From the NCBI GenBank assembly GCA_011389985.1, contig JAABTH010000008.1, positions 1 to 64,000 of the forward strand: a stretch of 64,000 nt of DNA. Direction: 5' to 3'. The translations under genes were made by a program, and so were the position numbers. This DNA is from Bacillota bacterium (GTDB taxonomy: Bacteria > Bacillota > Dethiobacteria > DTU022). Numbering within the stretch: position 1 is the first letter of the stretch; each line of letters starts with the position of its first letter. The notes beneath the pieces were generated by a model. The model worked only from the letters and a program-made list of their open reading frames with translations. It ran no database searches and was not told the DNA's origin. Positions 10,172 through 19,762 of the stretch are shown here, piece after piece.

Positions 10172-11755
10172 TTATTCCCATTCAATTGTTCCGGGAGGTT
10201 TTGAGGTTATATCGTAAACCACACGGGCCGCTTCTTCTATTTCTCCGGTAATTCTTGCTGAAACCTTTTCCAGCAAATTATGCGGCAACCGGGCCCAGTC
10301 GGCAGTCATCGCATCTTCGGAATGTACTGCCCGTAAGGCAATTACAGGACCATAATGCCTGTCATCTCCCTTGACACCAACAACATCTATACCGGTATAT
10401 ACTGCAAAATATTGCCACAGGGTATCTGCAAGATCTGATTTAATAATCTCTTCCCGAAAGATAGCATCTGCTTTTTTTAGAAGTATAAGTTTTTTTTCTG
10501 TAATATCCCCAATAATTCTAACTGCCAGGCCGGGTCCGGGGAAAGGTTGTCTTTTCAGAATTGTGTCTGGGAGACCCAGTTCAGCGCCAACAAGCCGAAC
10601 CTCGTCCTTAAAAAGTTCACGCAGGGGTTCAATTAGATCAAAACCAAGCTCTTCAGGTAAACCTCCCACATTGTGATGTGATTTTATTACTGCAGCGCCG
10701 CTCACTGAACCACTTTCAATTACATCAGGGTAAATTGTTCCCTGGGCCAGGTAAGTAATATCTCCCATTGACAGTGCTTGATCCTTAAATACTTTAATAA
10801 ATTCGGCGCCAATGATCATTCTTTTTTCTTCAGGGTCTAATACCCCTGCTAATTTTTCAAGAAATTGCTGACGTGCATCTAGATGGATAAATTGACCCTT
10901 AAGTCTCTCCCGGTACAGTTTTGCGACCTGCTCTGCTTCACCCAACCTTAAAAACCCATGATCAACAAAGATGTAAACAGCTCTTTCACCTACCGCTTTA
11001 TCAAGTAAAAATGCTACAACAGATGAATCAACCCCACCGCTCAAAGCGCAAACTACCTTATCGTCTTCACCAAGGGTGTGCCTGATAATTTCAACCGCAT
11101 TATCAATGAAGCTACGTGGTGTCCAGGTCTGGCTGCATTCGCACACCGAAAAAAGGAAATTCTTTAAAACATTATTACCTCCGGGGGTGTGAAATACTTC
11201 GGGATGAAACTGCACACCATATATTTTCCTGTTATTGTCACCGATTGCTGCCATAGTGTTGTTTTCAGTCCGAGCCAAAACTGTAAAATTTGGAGGTGGC
11301 TTAAGAACCTCATCCTGGTGACTCATCCAGCCGCAATTATTTGCCTGATCGAGAAAAAGATCATCAGTAAAAAGCGGTTTTTTTTCAACTACATTAAAAG
11401 AAGTTCGCCCAAACTCAGGACGGGTGCCTCTTTTCACTTCTCCGCCAAGTTCTAATGACAGCAGCTGCATTCCGTAACAAATACCGAGAATTGGTATGCC
11501 GCCACTGTAAACTGCGGGATCGCATCGAGGCGCATCTTCACTGTACACAGAAGCCGGGCTGCCGGATAGGATGATTCCGGCAGGGTTAAGCTCTATTATT
11601 TTATTCCAGGAAGTATCAAAAGGTAAAAGTTCACAATATACCCCGGATTCCCTGATTCGCCTGGCGATTAGCATACTGTACTGACCGCCAAAATCAAGAA
11701 TGACTACTTTTTCACGAAAACTACCGGAGTCGTCAGCCAAAAAATATTTCATCAC
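10172..11755 (-). CDS. guaA: GMP synthase (glutamine-hydrolysing)
   Basis: ILDFGGQYSMLIARRIRE, GICYGMQLL, ALSGGVDSSVVA, C-terminal PPGTIEWE. Confidence 0.97.
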   Translation of the reverse strand: MMKYFLADDSGSFREKVVILDFGGQYSMLIARRIRESGVYCELLPFDTSWNKIIELNPAGIILSGSPASVYSEDAPRCDPAVYSGGIPILGICYGMQLLSLELGGEVKRGTRPEFGRTSFNVVEKKPLFTDDLFLDQANNCGWMSHQDEVLKPPPNFTVLARTENNTMAAIGDNNRKIYGVQFHPEVFHTPGGNNVLKNFLFSVCECSQTWTPRSFIDNAVEIIRHTLGEDDKVVCALSGGVDSSVVAFLLDKAVGERAVYIFVDHGFLRLGEAEQVAKLYRERLKGQFIHLDARQQFLEKLAGVLDPEEKRMIIGAEFIKVFKDQALSMGDITYLAQGTIYPDVIESGSVSGAAVIKSHHNVGGLPEELGFDLIEPLRELFKDEVRLVGAELGLPDTILKRQPFPGPGLAVRIIGDITEKKLILLKKADAIFREEIIKSDLADTLWQYFAVYTGIDVVGVKGDDRHYGPVIALRAVHSEDAMTADWARLPHNLLEKVSARITGEIEEAARVVYDITSKPPGTIEWE

Positions 11756-11772
11756 AAATATTTATTCTCCTT

Positions 11773-13221
11773 TCATTTTCCGTAACCGGGGTACTCACCG
11801 GAAAAACAGGCGGTACAATAATTGCAACTATTCTTACCAACAGCCTGATATAAATCATCAGGTTCTGAAAATGTAAGGCTGTCAGCTCCTATTAACGAAG
11901 CCATCTTTTTAAAATCAGGCCCGAGAGCAGCCAATTCTTCAGCAACTGGTATATCTATACCATAATAACATGGATTTTTATAAGGCGGCGAAGCAATACA
12001 TAGATGAACTTCTGCGGCGCCTAACCTTTTCAGCATTTCTGTGAGTATTCGGGCGGTTGTTCCCCTCACCAGAGAATCATCGACAACAGCAATTTTTTTT
12101 CCCTTAATTACTTCAGCAATGGGGTTGAATTTAAGGCGCACAGCAAGTTCACGACCACTCTGCGTCGGTTCTATAAAAGTCCGGCCCAGATAAGGATTGC
12201 GATAAATTGCCCACTGTAATGGAACATTTAACATTTCAGCCATGCCAATGGCTGCAGAGACACCTGAATCAGGTGATGGCACAACCATATCCAATTCGGT
12301 TTTAATTCGTTTGCCCAGTAAAGCTCCTACTTTTTTACGAACAAGATGCACATTAGATCCATCTATAATACTATCGGGACGGGCAAAGTAGACATACTCG
12401 AAGATGCAGAGCGATTTACATTCAGAGGGAGAGGTCATCTGTGAATGCAAACCATTGGAATTGATTTCAATTATTTCACCTGGTTCTACTTCACGCAGGA
12501 AAGTTGCCCCAACTGTATCAAATGCAGCTGTTTCAGAGGAAATAATATAAGATTGGCCATGGCGGCCTATAACCAGTGGGCGGAACCCGTTAGGATCGCG
12601 AAAGGCAACAAGCCTTTTACCGTCAAAAGCTACGGCAGCATATGCGCCCTCAATTTTCTTAATTGTTTTTTCTACAGCCTGGATCAAGTCATTCCGGCGA
12701 TACTTGAAAAGATAGGTCAATATAATTTCAGTATCTGATGTTGAATGAAAAATATGTCCCTCTTCAAGCAATGCATTATGAAGGCGACGGGTATTTGTCA
12801 GGTTGCCGTTATGAGCAAGGGCAATACCGGACCTGTCAAATGAGCGGGCAACAAGCGGTTGGGCATTTGTGAGACTGCTCGAACCTGTTGTAGAATATCG
12901 GACATGCCCCAAAACCGTGTCTGAAGTAATCGCAGTTAGCTTCTGGCGGGAAAACACATTTTCTACCAAGCCCATATTTTTAATAACTTCAATACCGTTT
13001 GGACCACAATAAGCCATACCGGCACTTTCCTGTCCCCGATGCTGAAGGGCAAGGAGCCCTAGATAGGTGATGATTGCGGCATTGCCCGGCCCTTTGTAAT
13101 TATATATCGCGAAAACCCCGCACTTTTCCCGGGGTTTATCGGCATGTTCATTATGAATAATTGTTTCCTGACCGGTTTGGCATTCCCAACCCTGCCTGTT
13201 TATGATCAGCTCATTTAGCAC
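11773..13221 (-). CDS. purF: Amidophosphoribosyltransferase
   Basis: EKCGVFAIYNYKG (catalytic Cys after a ~34-aa leader), ALQHRGQESAGMA, VVDDSLVRGTTA. Confidence 0.96.
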   Translation of the reverse strand: MLNELIINRQGWECQTGQETIIHNEHADKPREKCGVFAIYNYKGPGNAAIITYLGLLALQHRGQESAGMAYCGPNGIEVIKNMGLVENVFSRQKLTAITSDTVLGHVRYSTTGSSSLTNAQPLVARSFDRSGIALAHNGNLTNTRRLHNALLEEGHIFHSTSDTEIILTYLFKYRRNDLIQAVEKTIKKIEGAYAAVAFDGKRLVAFRDPNGFRPLVIGRHGQSYIISSETAAFDTVGATFLREVEPGEIIEINSNGLHSQMTSPSECKSLCIFEYVYFARPDSIIDGSNVHLVRKKVGALLGKRIKTELDMVVPSPDSGVSAAIGMAEMLNVPLQWAIYRNPYLGRTFIEPTQSGRELAVRLKFNPIAEVIKGKKIAVVDDSLVRGTTARILTEMLKRLGAAEVHLCIASPPYKNPCYYGIDIPVAEELAALGPDFKKMASLIGADSLTFSEPDDLYQAVGKNSCNYCTACFSGEYPGYGK

Positions 13222-13263
13222 TCTATAATTTTCCTATTCCGGATCTTGAATAGCCTATAGTAT

Positions 13264-15354
13264 TCAAAAACCGCTTTCTGCTGAACTTCTGCCTGTTCCA
13301 TCCAGGCGAACCTTATAAACCGTATCATCTTCGGTCTGATCAAGGAAAAAGATCCAATCTCCAATAACATTGATAAATCGAACAGGTTCTGAGGCAAGTT
13401 TTACCCGCTCTGTGCCATCAAAACGTACTTTGTTCAGGGAAAAATTGTCTTCTGCATCAGCATAATAAATCCACCCTTTTGTCGCATTAATAAACCAGGA
13501 CGACCTTTCATTTACAGCGGCATTTTCTGTTCCATCAGGCTTCATACGGTACAGTTTTGAACCTTCAGCTTCATTACTATAGTAAATCCAACCATCACTT
13601 ATACTGATATTACTGGAAGCATGCTCATTTAACACTTCTCTGCCACCAGCATCTGATCGAATCCTATAGATTTTATTACCATCATCGCGGTTAATGTAGT
13701 AAATCCACTCATCCATGACATTAATAAACCAAGCTGAATCATCACTAAGCCTTGTCTTACCTTCGCCATCAATATTGATTTTATATAAACGGTATTCATC
13801 GTTTTGATCAAGATAATAGAGCCAACCGTCGTCGAGAGTGACAAACCAAGCACCCCCGTCAGTAAGAGCTGCTCTCCCACCGCCATTGACATCTATTTTG
13901 TAAATTCTGTTTTGATCATCCCGATTGCTGTAGTAGATCCAGCCTCCCGCTACGTTAATGAACCAGGTCGAATCAGCGCTAAGTACGGTGGCGCCACTAC
14001 CATCTAGCTTGCCCTTATGCAAACTGCCTCCTTCATTTGATCGAAAATAGATCCAATCTTCCTCTGTAGCCACCAGTCCACCATTAATGATGTTGCCTGC
14101 GCTGTTACCAGTAGTATTTACGGTGGTTAATTGTTGTTCTTCCAATAAAGGTTCATTTACTTCTTCAAGCGGTTCGTCCAATGGCTCGGCTACAGTTTCG
14201 GTGCCCAAAAAACCTCCATTCCAAAGGAAATAACCAGCGGCTCCAACAGCAAGCACTAATAATAAACCTATGAGTAAAAAGGGTGAAAAACCTTTTTTCG
14301 CAACCTTCTGCTGGCTGACACTTTTGCTTTCAATAACCTGTGAAGCTGAAGTGTTTACAGCCATGCTTTCTAGTGGCACATTGCCCATCAAAGCTGATTG
14401 AAACTCTTCAACAGTTTGGAAACGATTATCAGCCCTTACAGCCAGTGCTTTTAATAGTGCTCGTTCTTCATTTTCATTCAATTCTGAACCCAGCTGGGTC
14501 GGTGGTTGCAGAGGATCATCAACTAACCTCTCAAGCGATTCAGGAGGCTGTTGACCAGTAATTAAATGATAATAAGTGGCAGCTATTGCATAGATATCTG
14601 TCCAGGGCCCCTGGATCCCTTTACTACGATACTGCTCTTCAGGTGCATAACCGGGCTTAAGTATGATTGAAAGGCTGCGGCCTTTTTCGCCAATCGCTTG
14701 ACGGGCAGCTCCAAAATCGATAAGAATTACCTGTCCTTTTTTATTAATAAATATGTTATCAGGGCTGATGTCGCGGTGCAGCACGTTTACAGCATGTACT
14801 TCACGTAACGCATCCATAACAGGCATCAATATTCCCCTAGCTTGATCTATTGGCAATATGCCACCGGAATTAGCCAGATGCTCTTTGAGCGTGATTCCTT
14901 CAACATAACTCATTACAAAATATGCTGTACCATTAGCCTTAAAAAAATCTCGAACTGAGACTATATTAGGATGGCCTTCAAACTTGGCCAGTGTTCGAGC
15001 TTCCTGTAAGAATTTATCGAGACCATATTCATACTGGCTACCCATACTTCCGGAATAGGCGGATACCTGACTATGGCCGGCAGCACGAGAGGCAAGATCT
15101 TGCGGGAAATACTCTTTGATTGCCAGTTTAACATTTAAATTTAAATCCCAAGCCAGGTAGGTTATTCCAAACCCTCCCTGGCCAAGAACCCTGCCAATTA
15201 AATATTTATTCTCTAAAACTGCCCCGGGTGGTAAAAAAAGCGGAGATTCAGGCTCTGTCCCCTCGATAAAACCACAAACTGGGCATTTAAGATCTCCTTC
15301 TTTCTTCTTACTCATGCAGCCCAAACAAAGATTTTCTACTTCCAAGCGGTTCAC
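13264..15354 (-). CDS. Membrane Ser/Thr protein kinase: N-terminal zinc-ribbon, kinase domain, TM helix, DUF5050-like repeat ectodomain
   Basis: CLGC..CPVCG; GQGGFGITYLAWD, LAIKEYF, LHRDISPDNIFI, LIDFGAAR; TM GFSPFLLIGLLLVLAVGAAGYFLW; about six WFINV..GWIYYxNRDD..IYKI repeats. Confidence 0.9.
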   Translation of the reverse strand: MNRLEVENLCLGCMSKKKEGDLKCPVCGFIEGTEPESPLFLPPGAVLENKYLIGRVLGQGGFGITYLAWDLNLNVKLAIKEYFPQDLASRAAGHSQVSAYSGSMGSQYEYGLDKFLQEARTLAKFEGHPNIVSVRDFFKANGTAYFVMSYVEGITLKEHLANSGGILPIDQARGILMPVMDALREVHAVNVLHRDISPDNIFINKKGQVILIDFGAARQAIGEKGRSLSIILKPGYAPEEQYRSKGIQGPWTDIYAIAATYYHLITGQQPPESLERLVDDPLQPPTQLGSELNENEERALLKALAVRADNRFQTVEEFQSALMGNVPLESMAVNTSASQVIESKSVSQQKVAKKGFSPFLLIGLLLVLAVGAAGYFLWNGGFLGTETVAEPLDEPLEEVNEPLLEEQQLTTVNTTGNSAGNIINGGLVATEEDWIYFRSNEGGSLHKGKLDGSGATVLSADSTWFINVAGGWIYYSNRDDQNRIYKIDVNGGGRAALTDGGAWFVTLDDGWLYYLDQNDEYRLYKINIDGEGKTRLSDDSAWFINVMDEWIYYINRDDGNKIYRIRSDAGGREVLNEHASSNISISDGWIYYSNEAEGSKLYRMKPDGTENAAVNERSSWFINATKGWIYYADAEDNFSLNKVRFDGTERVKLASEPVRFINVIGDWIFFLDQTEDDTVYKVRLDGTGRSSAESGF

Positions 15355-15572
15355 CCCATTTGAATCTTGCTAAATATGATTTAAAACTAGTGCACTGGCT
15401 GTAAATCTTGATTAACTTCAAACCTTATTGTGGCCTACCTAGTTCACTTTATAATTTTTAGCTAATGGTAAACTTTTATCCTTTATAGAATAGCATATTA
15501 CAATACTATCAACTACCCCTGAAAATATAAATTTCAGGTGGTAAAAACTCTTTAAACAAAAAAGATTGTTAT

Positions 15573-16805
15573 TTACTGCTTACCGATTTCAAAGAGCTCA
15601 TTCGGGTTTGCCAGGTAAAAGCGATCGCCGGTTTTAAGTATGTAAGGTTTCCCGGAGACTAATTTTTCACCACTGGCCAGATAGGTTCCATTGCTTGAAG
15701 AATCAATGAGAACGTAGGTATTTGTCGCTTGATCATAGCTAACTGTACAGTGTTTTCGGCTGATGCTGCCCTCCGTTTCAGGGTATGAAACCTGGGATAG
15801 AGCCGGATCCCGGCCGATCACCAGTTGGCCTTTATTAAATTTAAAACTTTGACCGGCAAATTTTCCTTTAATCCCAACCAAGGGAGCCCGATTGGCAAGT
15901 GCCTTGGCTTTTTGATTTTTAACAATCAGAAAACCAGCCAAAGCAAGAAATATAAAAACCCCAATTAGAATATAAGGATAACTTGATTCCTTATCATTAG
16001 TCACAATCGGCTCAGTTTGATCAACGGGTACTAAATCCTGTTCATATTCATCAGCTATCTCTATCGGTGGTTCAACTTGATCATCGGATATAGGAGCAGA
16101 TACTGAAACATTAACCACACAAAATACAGTAATACTATTATCATCAACAGAGCGAGCTATAATCCGTGCTTCCCCTTCCTTGTGAGTTTTTACTCTCGCC
16201 TGGGGGTTTGGCGAAGTGGTTCTGGCAGGATCGATTGGAACAACAGAGGCTACCCCTGCTTCCGTTGATGACCAGATCAAATCCTGGTTCGTGGCATCTG
16301 TCGGCACAATCTTTACCGTTAAGACAACTTCTTCATTTGGACCAATGTTCAAGGCAGTTTGATCTAAAGAAAGCGACCGAACAGGAATGATCACATTCAC
16401 ATCACATGTGGCAGTTTTACCTCCATCAACAGTAGTTACCGTGATAGTTGTTGTTCCTCCTGAAAGTGCAGAAATGGAAGCTGTTGTTGGCCCCGTTGCT
16501 CTTACATCAACTGTTCCCATGGCACTTGATGCCCAGGTGATACTTTTATCAGTTGCATTTTGCGGGTCTACTGTTGCTGTTAAAGTCGCTGATTGGCCCA
16601 CCCTGAGGGTTATGTTATTTCGATCAAGGCTTACTCTTGTTACATTAATAATACCCTGTGCCCATGTAATTGATTCAGAAGTTGAGAAAATAAAACCTGG
16701 TTGTCCTACTAAAAAAAAGAAGATTAAGATCGTAACAGCTAAAATTGCAAGCTTACGGACCACCCTTTTCACCTCACCTGTTCCTGATCGGATCGTGTAT
16801 CCCAT
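15573..16805 (-). CDS. Membrane protein: N-terminal TM/signal, two Big_2-like (Ig-like) domains, TM, cytoplasmic FHA domain
   Basis: LRVGQSATLTATVDPQNATDKSITWASS..., TM YILIGVFIFLALAGFLIV, FHA LVIGRDPALSQVSYPETEGSISRKHCTVSYD..DSSSNGTYL. Confidence 0.88.
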   Translation of the reverse strand: MGYTIRSGTGEVKRVVRKLAILAVTILIFFFLVGQPGFIFSTSESITWAQGIINVTRVSLDRNNITLRVGQSATLTATVDPQNATDKSITWASSAMGTVDVRATGPTTASISALSGGTTTITVTTVDGGKTATCDVNVIIPVRSLSLDQTALNIGPNEEVVLTVKIVPTDATNQDLIWSSTEAGVASVVPIDPARTTSPNPQARVKTHKEGEARIIARSVDDNSITVFCVVNVSVSAPISDDQVEPPIEIADEYEQDLVPVDQTEPIVTNDKESSYPYILIGVFIFLALAGFLIVKNQKAKALANRAPLVGIKGKFAGQSFKFNKGQLVIGRDPALSQVSYPETEGSISRKHCTVSYDQATNTYVLIDSSSNGTYLASGEKLVSGKPYILKTGDRFYLANPNELFEIGKQ

Positions 16806-16808
16806 TAA

Positions 16809-18380
16809 TCAATCAAAAAGTAATATCACTATGTATACAATGATAAATATCCCCAATATAGCAGCGCCAGCAAGCATGTACAGCTTGCCGAGGCCAGGAT
16901 AGATCTTTTTATTATCCTGATTTTGATTAACCTGCTGCGAATAGTAATTCGAATCATTTTTTAAATGTATATTATCTAAATCTAAAAGTATATTTCCATT
17001 AACATCAATTAACTGATTGTTATTAAAATTGATTAAATAATTACTAAGTTGAATTACAGTCCCGGGAGAAAGAGTTACCTCACCTTCAACCGGCTTACCA
17101 TTTATTTGTGTTCCATGAGTACTACCAAGATCACTTAATACCCAGCTTCCTGCTCGATTCTCAATGCTTGCATGATACCGTGAAACCATACTTTCACTGA
17201 TAATCAAATCGTTATCCTGAGCTCTACCAATTCTTATTTTTATCCCTGAAGCACCAGTCTTTTTATTGACAGTTGAAGTATAAGCAGTCTGTACAGAAAC
17301 TGAATCAACTGCAACAGGTGAATCCGGATAATAGTAAGGTTGCCTTTGAACTTGATAATCAGTTTTATCCCTCGAATGTTTAGAGCGATCTTCCTCTTCG
17401 GTAGTTATTGTGCGGGAAAGAGGCATTAATGCATCCTGAAAATCAGCTATACTTTGATAGCGATCTGCCGCTCTTACTTCCATTGCTTTCAACAAAGCAG
17501 CTTCTTGTTCAGCTGTAATAGTAATACCAAGCTGGTTTGGCGGGATCAGAAGATCATCATTTAAACGATCCAGCGATTCGGGTGGCATCCGATTTGTAAC
17601 AGCACGATAAAGGGTCGCAGCTACAGCGTATATATCTGTCCAAGGCCCCTGTATTCCATTACTGCGATATTGTTCCTCCGGAGCATATCCAGGCTTAACG
17701 ATTACTGAGTATTTACTTCCTTTTTCTCCAAGGGCATGACGGGCAGCTCCAAAATCAAGCAACATGACTCTTTTATTGACAGTTATCATAATGTTATCCG
17801 GACTGATATCGCGATGCAGAAGTCCTCCGTCGTGCAGGTAACGAAGGGCATCAAGGACAGGCATAATTACCTTAATTGCTTCATCAAACGACATTCCAGC
17901 GACTCGTTGATCAAGAAAATCAGCAAGGGTAAGCCCTTCAAGATAGCTCATTACCATGTAAGCTGTATCGTTTGCCTCAAAATAATCACGGACAGATACT
18001 ATATTCGGATGCCCTTCAAAGCGAGCTAAATTTTTTGCCTCGTCGAGGAATTTAGAAAGCCCATAATTATACTGTTCAGCCTGTGTACCCTGGTAAATAG
18101 AGACTGTTTCTGTTACCGGATCACGAAAAACAAGTTCGCGAGGAAAAAATTCTTTAATGGCCAATTTTCTTTCTAAATATAAATCCCAAGCCAAATAAGT
18201 TATCCCAAAGCCACCCTGACCGAGAACCCGGCCCAATAAATATTTTTCACTGAGCAAGGTGCGCATTGCTATATGTAAAGGTGAAGCAACAGGAGTTCCT
18301 TCGATCCAGCCACAATATGGGCAAGATTCAACTTCCCCTTTTTCTTCCATACAGCCCATACATAAGTTAGTGAGCTCCAT
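16809..18380 (-). CDS. Ser/Thr protein kinase with N-terminal zinc ribbon, FHA domain and C-terminal TM
   Basis: CMGC..CPYCG; GQGGFGITYLAWD, LLHRDISPDNIMI, LLDFGAAR; FHA IRIGRAQDNDLIISESMVSRYHASIE..DLGSTHGTQING; C-terminal hydrophobic segment. Confidence 0.92.
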   Translation of the reverse strand: MELTNLCMGCMEEKGEVESCPYCGWIEGTPVASPLHIAMRTLLSEKYLLGRVLGQGGFGITYLAWDLYLERKLAIKEFFPRELVFRDPVTETVSIYQGTQAEQYNYGLSKFLDEAKNLARFEGHPNIVSVRDYFEANDTAYMVMSYLEGLTLADFLDQRVAGMSFDEAIKVIMPVLDALRYLHDGGLLHRDISPDNIMITVNKRVMLLDFGAARHALGEKGSKYSVIVKPGYAPEEQYRSNGIQGPWTDIYAVAATLYRAVTNRMPPESLDRLNDDLLIPPNQLGITITAEQEAALLKAMEVRAADRYQSIADFQDALMPLSRTITTEEEDRSKHSRDKTDYQVQRQPYYYPDSPVAVDSVSVQTAYTSTVNKKTGASGIKIRIGRAQDNDLIISESMVSRYHASIENRAGSWVLSDLGSTHGTQINGKPVEGEVTLSPGTVIQLSNYLINFNNNQLIDVNGNILLDLDNIHLKNDSNYYSQQVNQNQDNKKIYPGLGKLYMLAGAAILGIFIIVYIVILLFD

Positions 18381-18410
18381 TTTTCTCTCCCCGGGTGAAT
18401 CAATTCAGAA

Positions 18411-18968
18411 TTATTCGGCCTTGTTTTCCACATCATTTACCATATTCCAATGAAATCTTTCGCTGCACATTGGTATAAACAGCAGCTTAGTTTGACCTAC
18501 TTCGATAATGTCATAGCTATAGAGTTCAACAGGCATAATAACCTCTTCTTCATTCAAAAAAACGAGGCCTTTACTGTCTCCGGGAAACAGCCTGAAAGCA
18601 AGATTCTTCGGGTTAAAACTAACTACCGCATGGTTCTCTCTCGAGATAGTTTGATCGTCAACAATACTTACATCCATTTTTTCCGATCGCCCGATAAAAT
18701 TTTTCTCCGCTGTTATTCTGAAATCTTGACCTTTAACTGGACCACTAATGGCCACAAGCCAACCAACCACTGGATCAATTCCCAGTTTTTGTTTATATAT
18801 ACCTACCGTTTTTCCAGCTTCTCCAGCCGGAGCATTTCCTGATCCCGGTCTTTTAGCCATCGTTTTTTGAATATCAATATTAAGCTCCTGAACACCGCAA
18901 AAAGGGCAAGATGAATGTTTCTTTGAATCGTAATAATGACCATTCTCACATCTGGTTAATGGTTCCAT
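18411..18968 (-). CDS. FHA domain protein with N-terminal zinc-ribbon-like motif
   Basis: MEPLTRCENGHYYDSKKHSSCPFCG; NFIGRSEKMDVSIVDDQTISRENHAVVSF. Start set at the ATG with GGAGGATATAT upstream. Confidence 0.85.
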   Translation of the reverse strand: MEPLTRCENGHYYDSKKHSSCPFCGVQELNIDIQKTMAKRPGSGNAPAGEAGKTVGIYKQKLGIDPVVGWLVAISGPVKGQDFRITAEKNFIGRSEKMDVSIVDDQTISRENHAVVSFNPKNLAFRLFPGDSKGLVFLNEEEVIMPVELYSYDIIEVGQTKLLFIPMCSERFHWNMVNDVENKAE

Positions 18969-19030
18969 GATATATATCCTCCAGTTAATTAATAGCAAAA
19001 CAACTTTAGTTTGTAACCGTTGGCTGTCAA

Positions 19031-19756
19031 CTAGCCAAGCCTGACTGCCACTGCCGAATAATTATCATGCCCAGCTTCAGCACGTTTTAAAAGCAACCTT
19101 TCCATTTGGTTTAGCCAAGGCACCGCGCCTTTCGTTTTCTGTAAACATAACTCCATCTCAATTTCTGTTATATATTCCCAGAAACCATCGCTACACAACA
19201 AAAAAGCATCTCCATTAACAACAGTTTGTAATTCAGCCGATACTTCAAATTTTAAATTATTCCCACCATCAAAGGCAGCCGTAAGACGATTGCGGTCTTC
19301 ATGAAAACGGATCTCTTCCGGTTTAATGATTCCACTGTCTGCCAGTTTTTGCGGAACACTGTGATCTTTTGTCTGGCTTTTAATAACACTCTGCTGAAAA
19401 TAATAGAGACGCGAATCGCCAACATGACCCCAGAGAGCATTACTTCCATCAGTAAGTAAAACCACTAATGTCGCTTTCATATTTTTATTAGCTGCGTCGG
19501 CCTGTTGAACTGATAAATAAACCTGGCTTGTCTTTTCAATATAATTAATCAGCATTTGAGAATTAAGCCCCGGGGAAGCCTTAAAAAACCCTAGCAAAGC
19601 TTCCCCGATTGTTCTAGATGCCAATTCTCCCTTTTGGTGACCGCCCAAACCATCTGCGAGAACATAACACCCGATGCCGTCTGCTTCTACAAAACAACAG
19701 TAATCCTCGTTGTTTCTTCGGCCACCAGCCTTAGAAATCATCGCTGTCTGCAGCAT
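19031..19756 (-). CDS. PP2C-family Ser/Thr protein phosphatase
   Basis: RRNNEDYC, VLADGLGGHQ, GHVGDSRLYYF, LLCSDGFWEY, HDNYSAVAV: metal-binding motifs present. Confidence 0.92.
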   Translation of the reverse strand: MLQTAMISKAGGRRNNEDYCCFVEADGIGCYVLADGLGGHQKGELASRTIGEALLGFFKASPGLNSQMLINYIEKTSQVYLSVQQADAANKNMKATLVVLLTDGSNALWGHVGDSRLYYFQQSVIKSQTKDHSVPQKLADSGIIKPEEIRFHEDRNRLTAAFDGGNNLKFEVSAELQTVVNGDAFLLCSDGFWEYITEIEMELCLQKTKGAVPWLNQMERLLLKRAEAGHDNYSAVAVRLG

Positions 19757-19762
19757 CAGGAG

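Noticed and set aside
13215-13397. 60-aa minus ORF between purF and the kinase
   Set aside because: Overlaps the 3' end of the kinase in another frame and the purF start; no recognisable motif.
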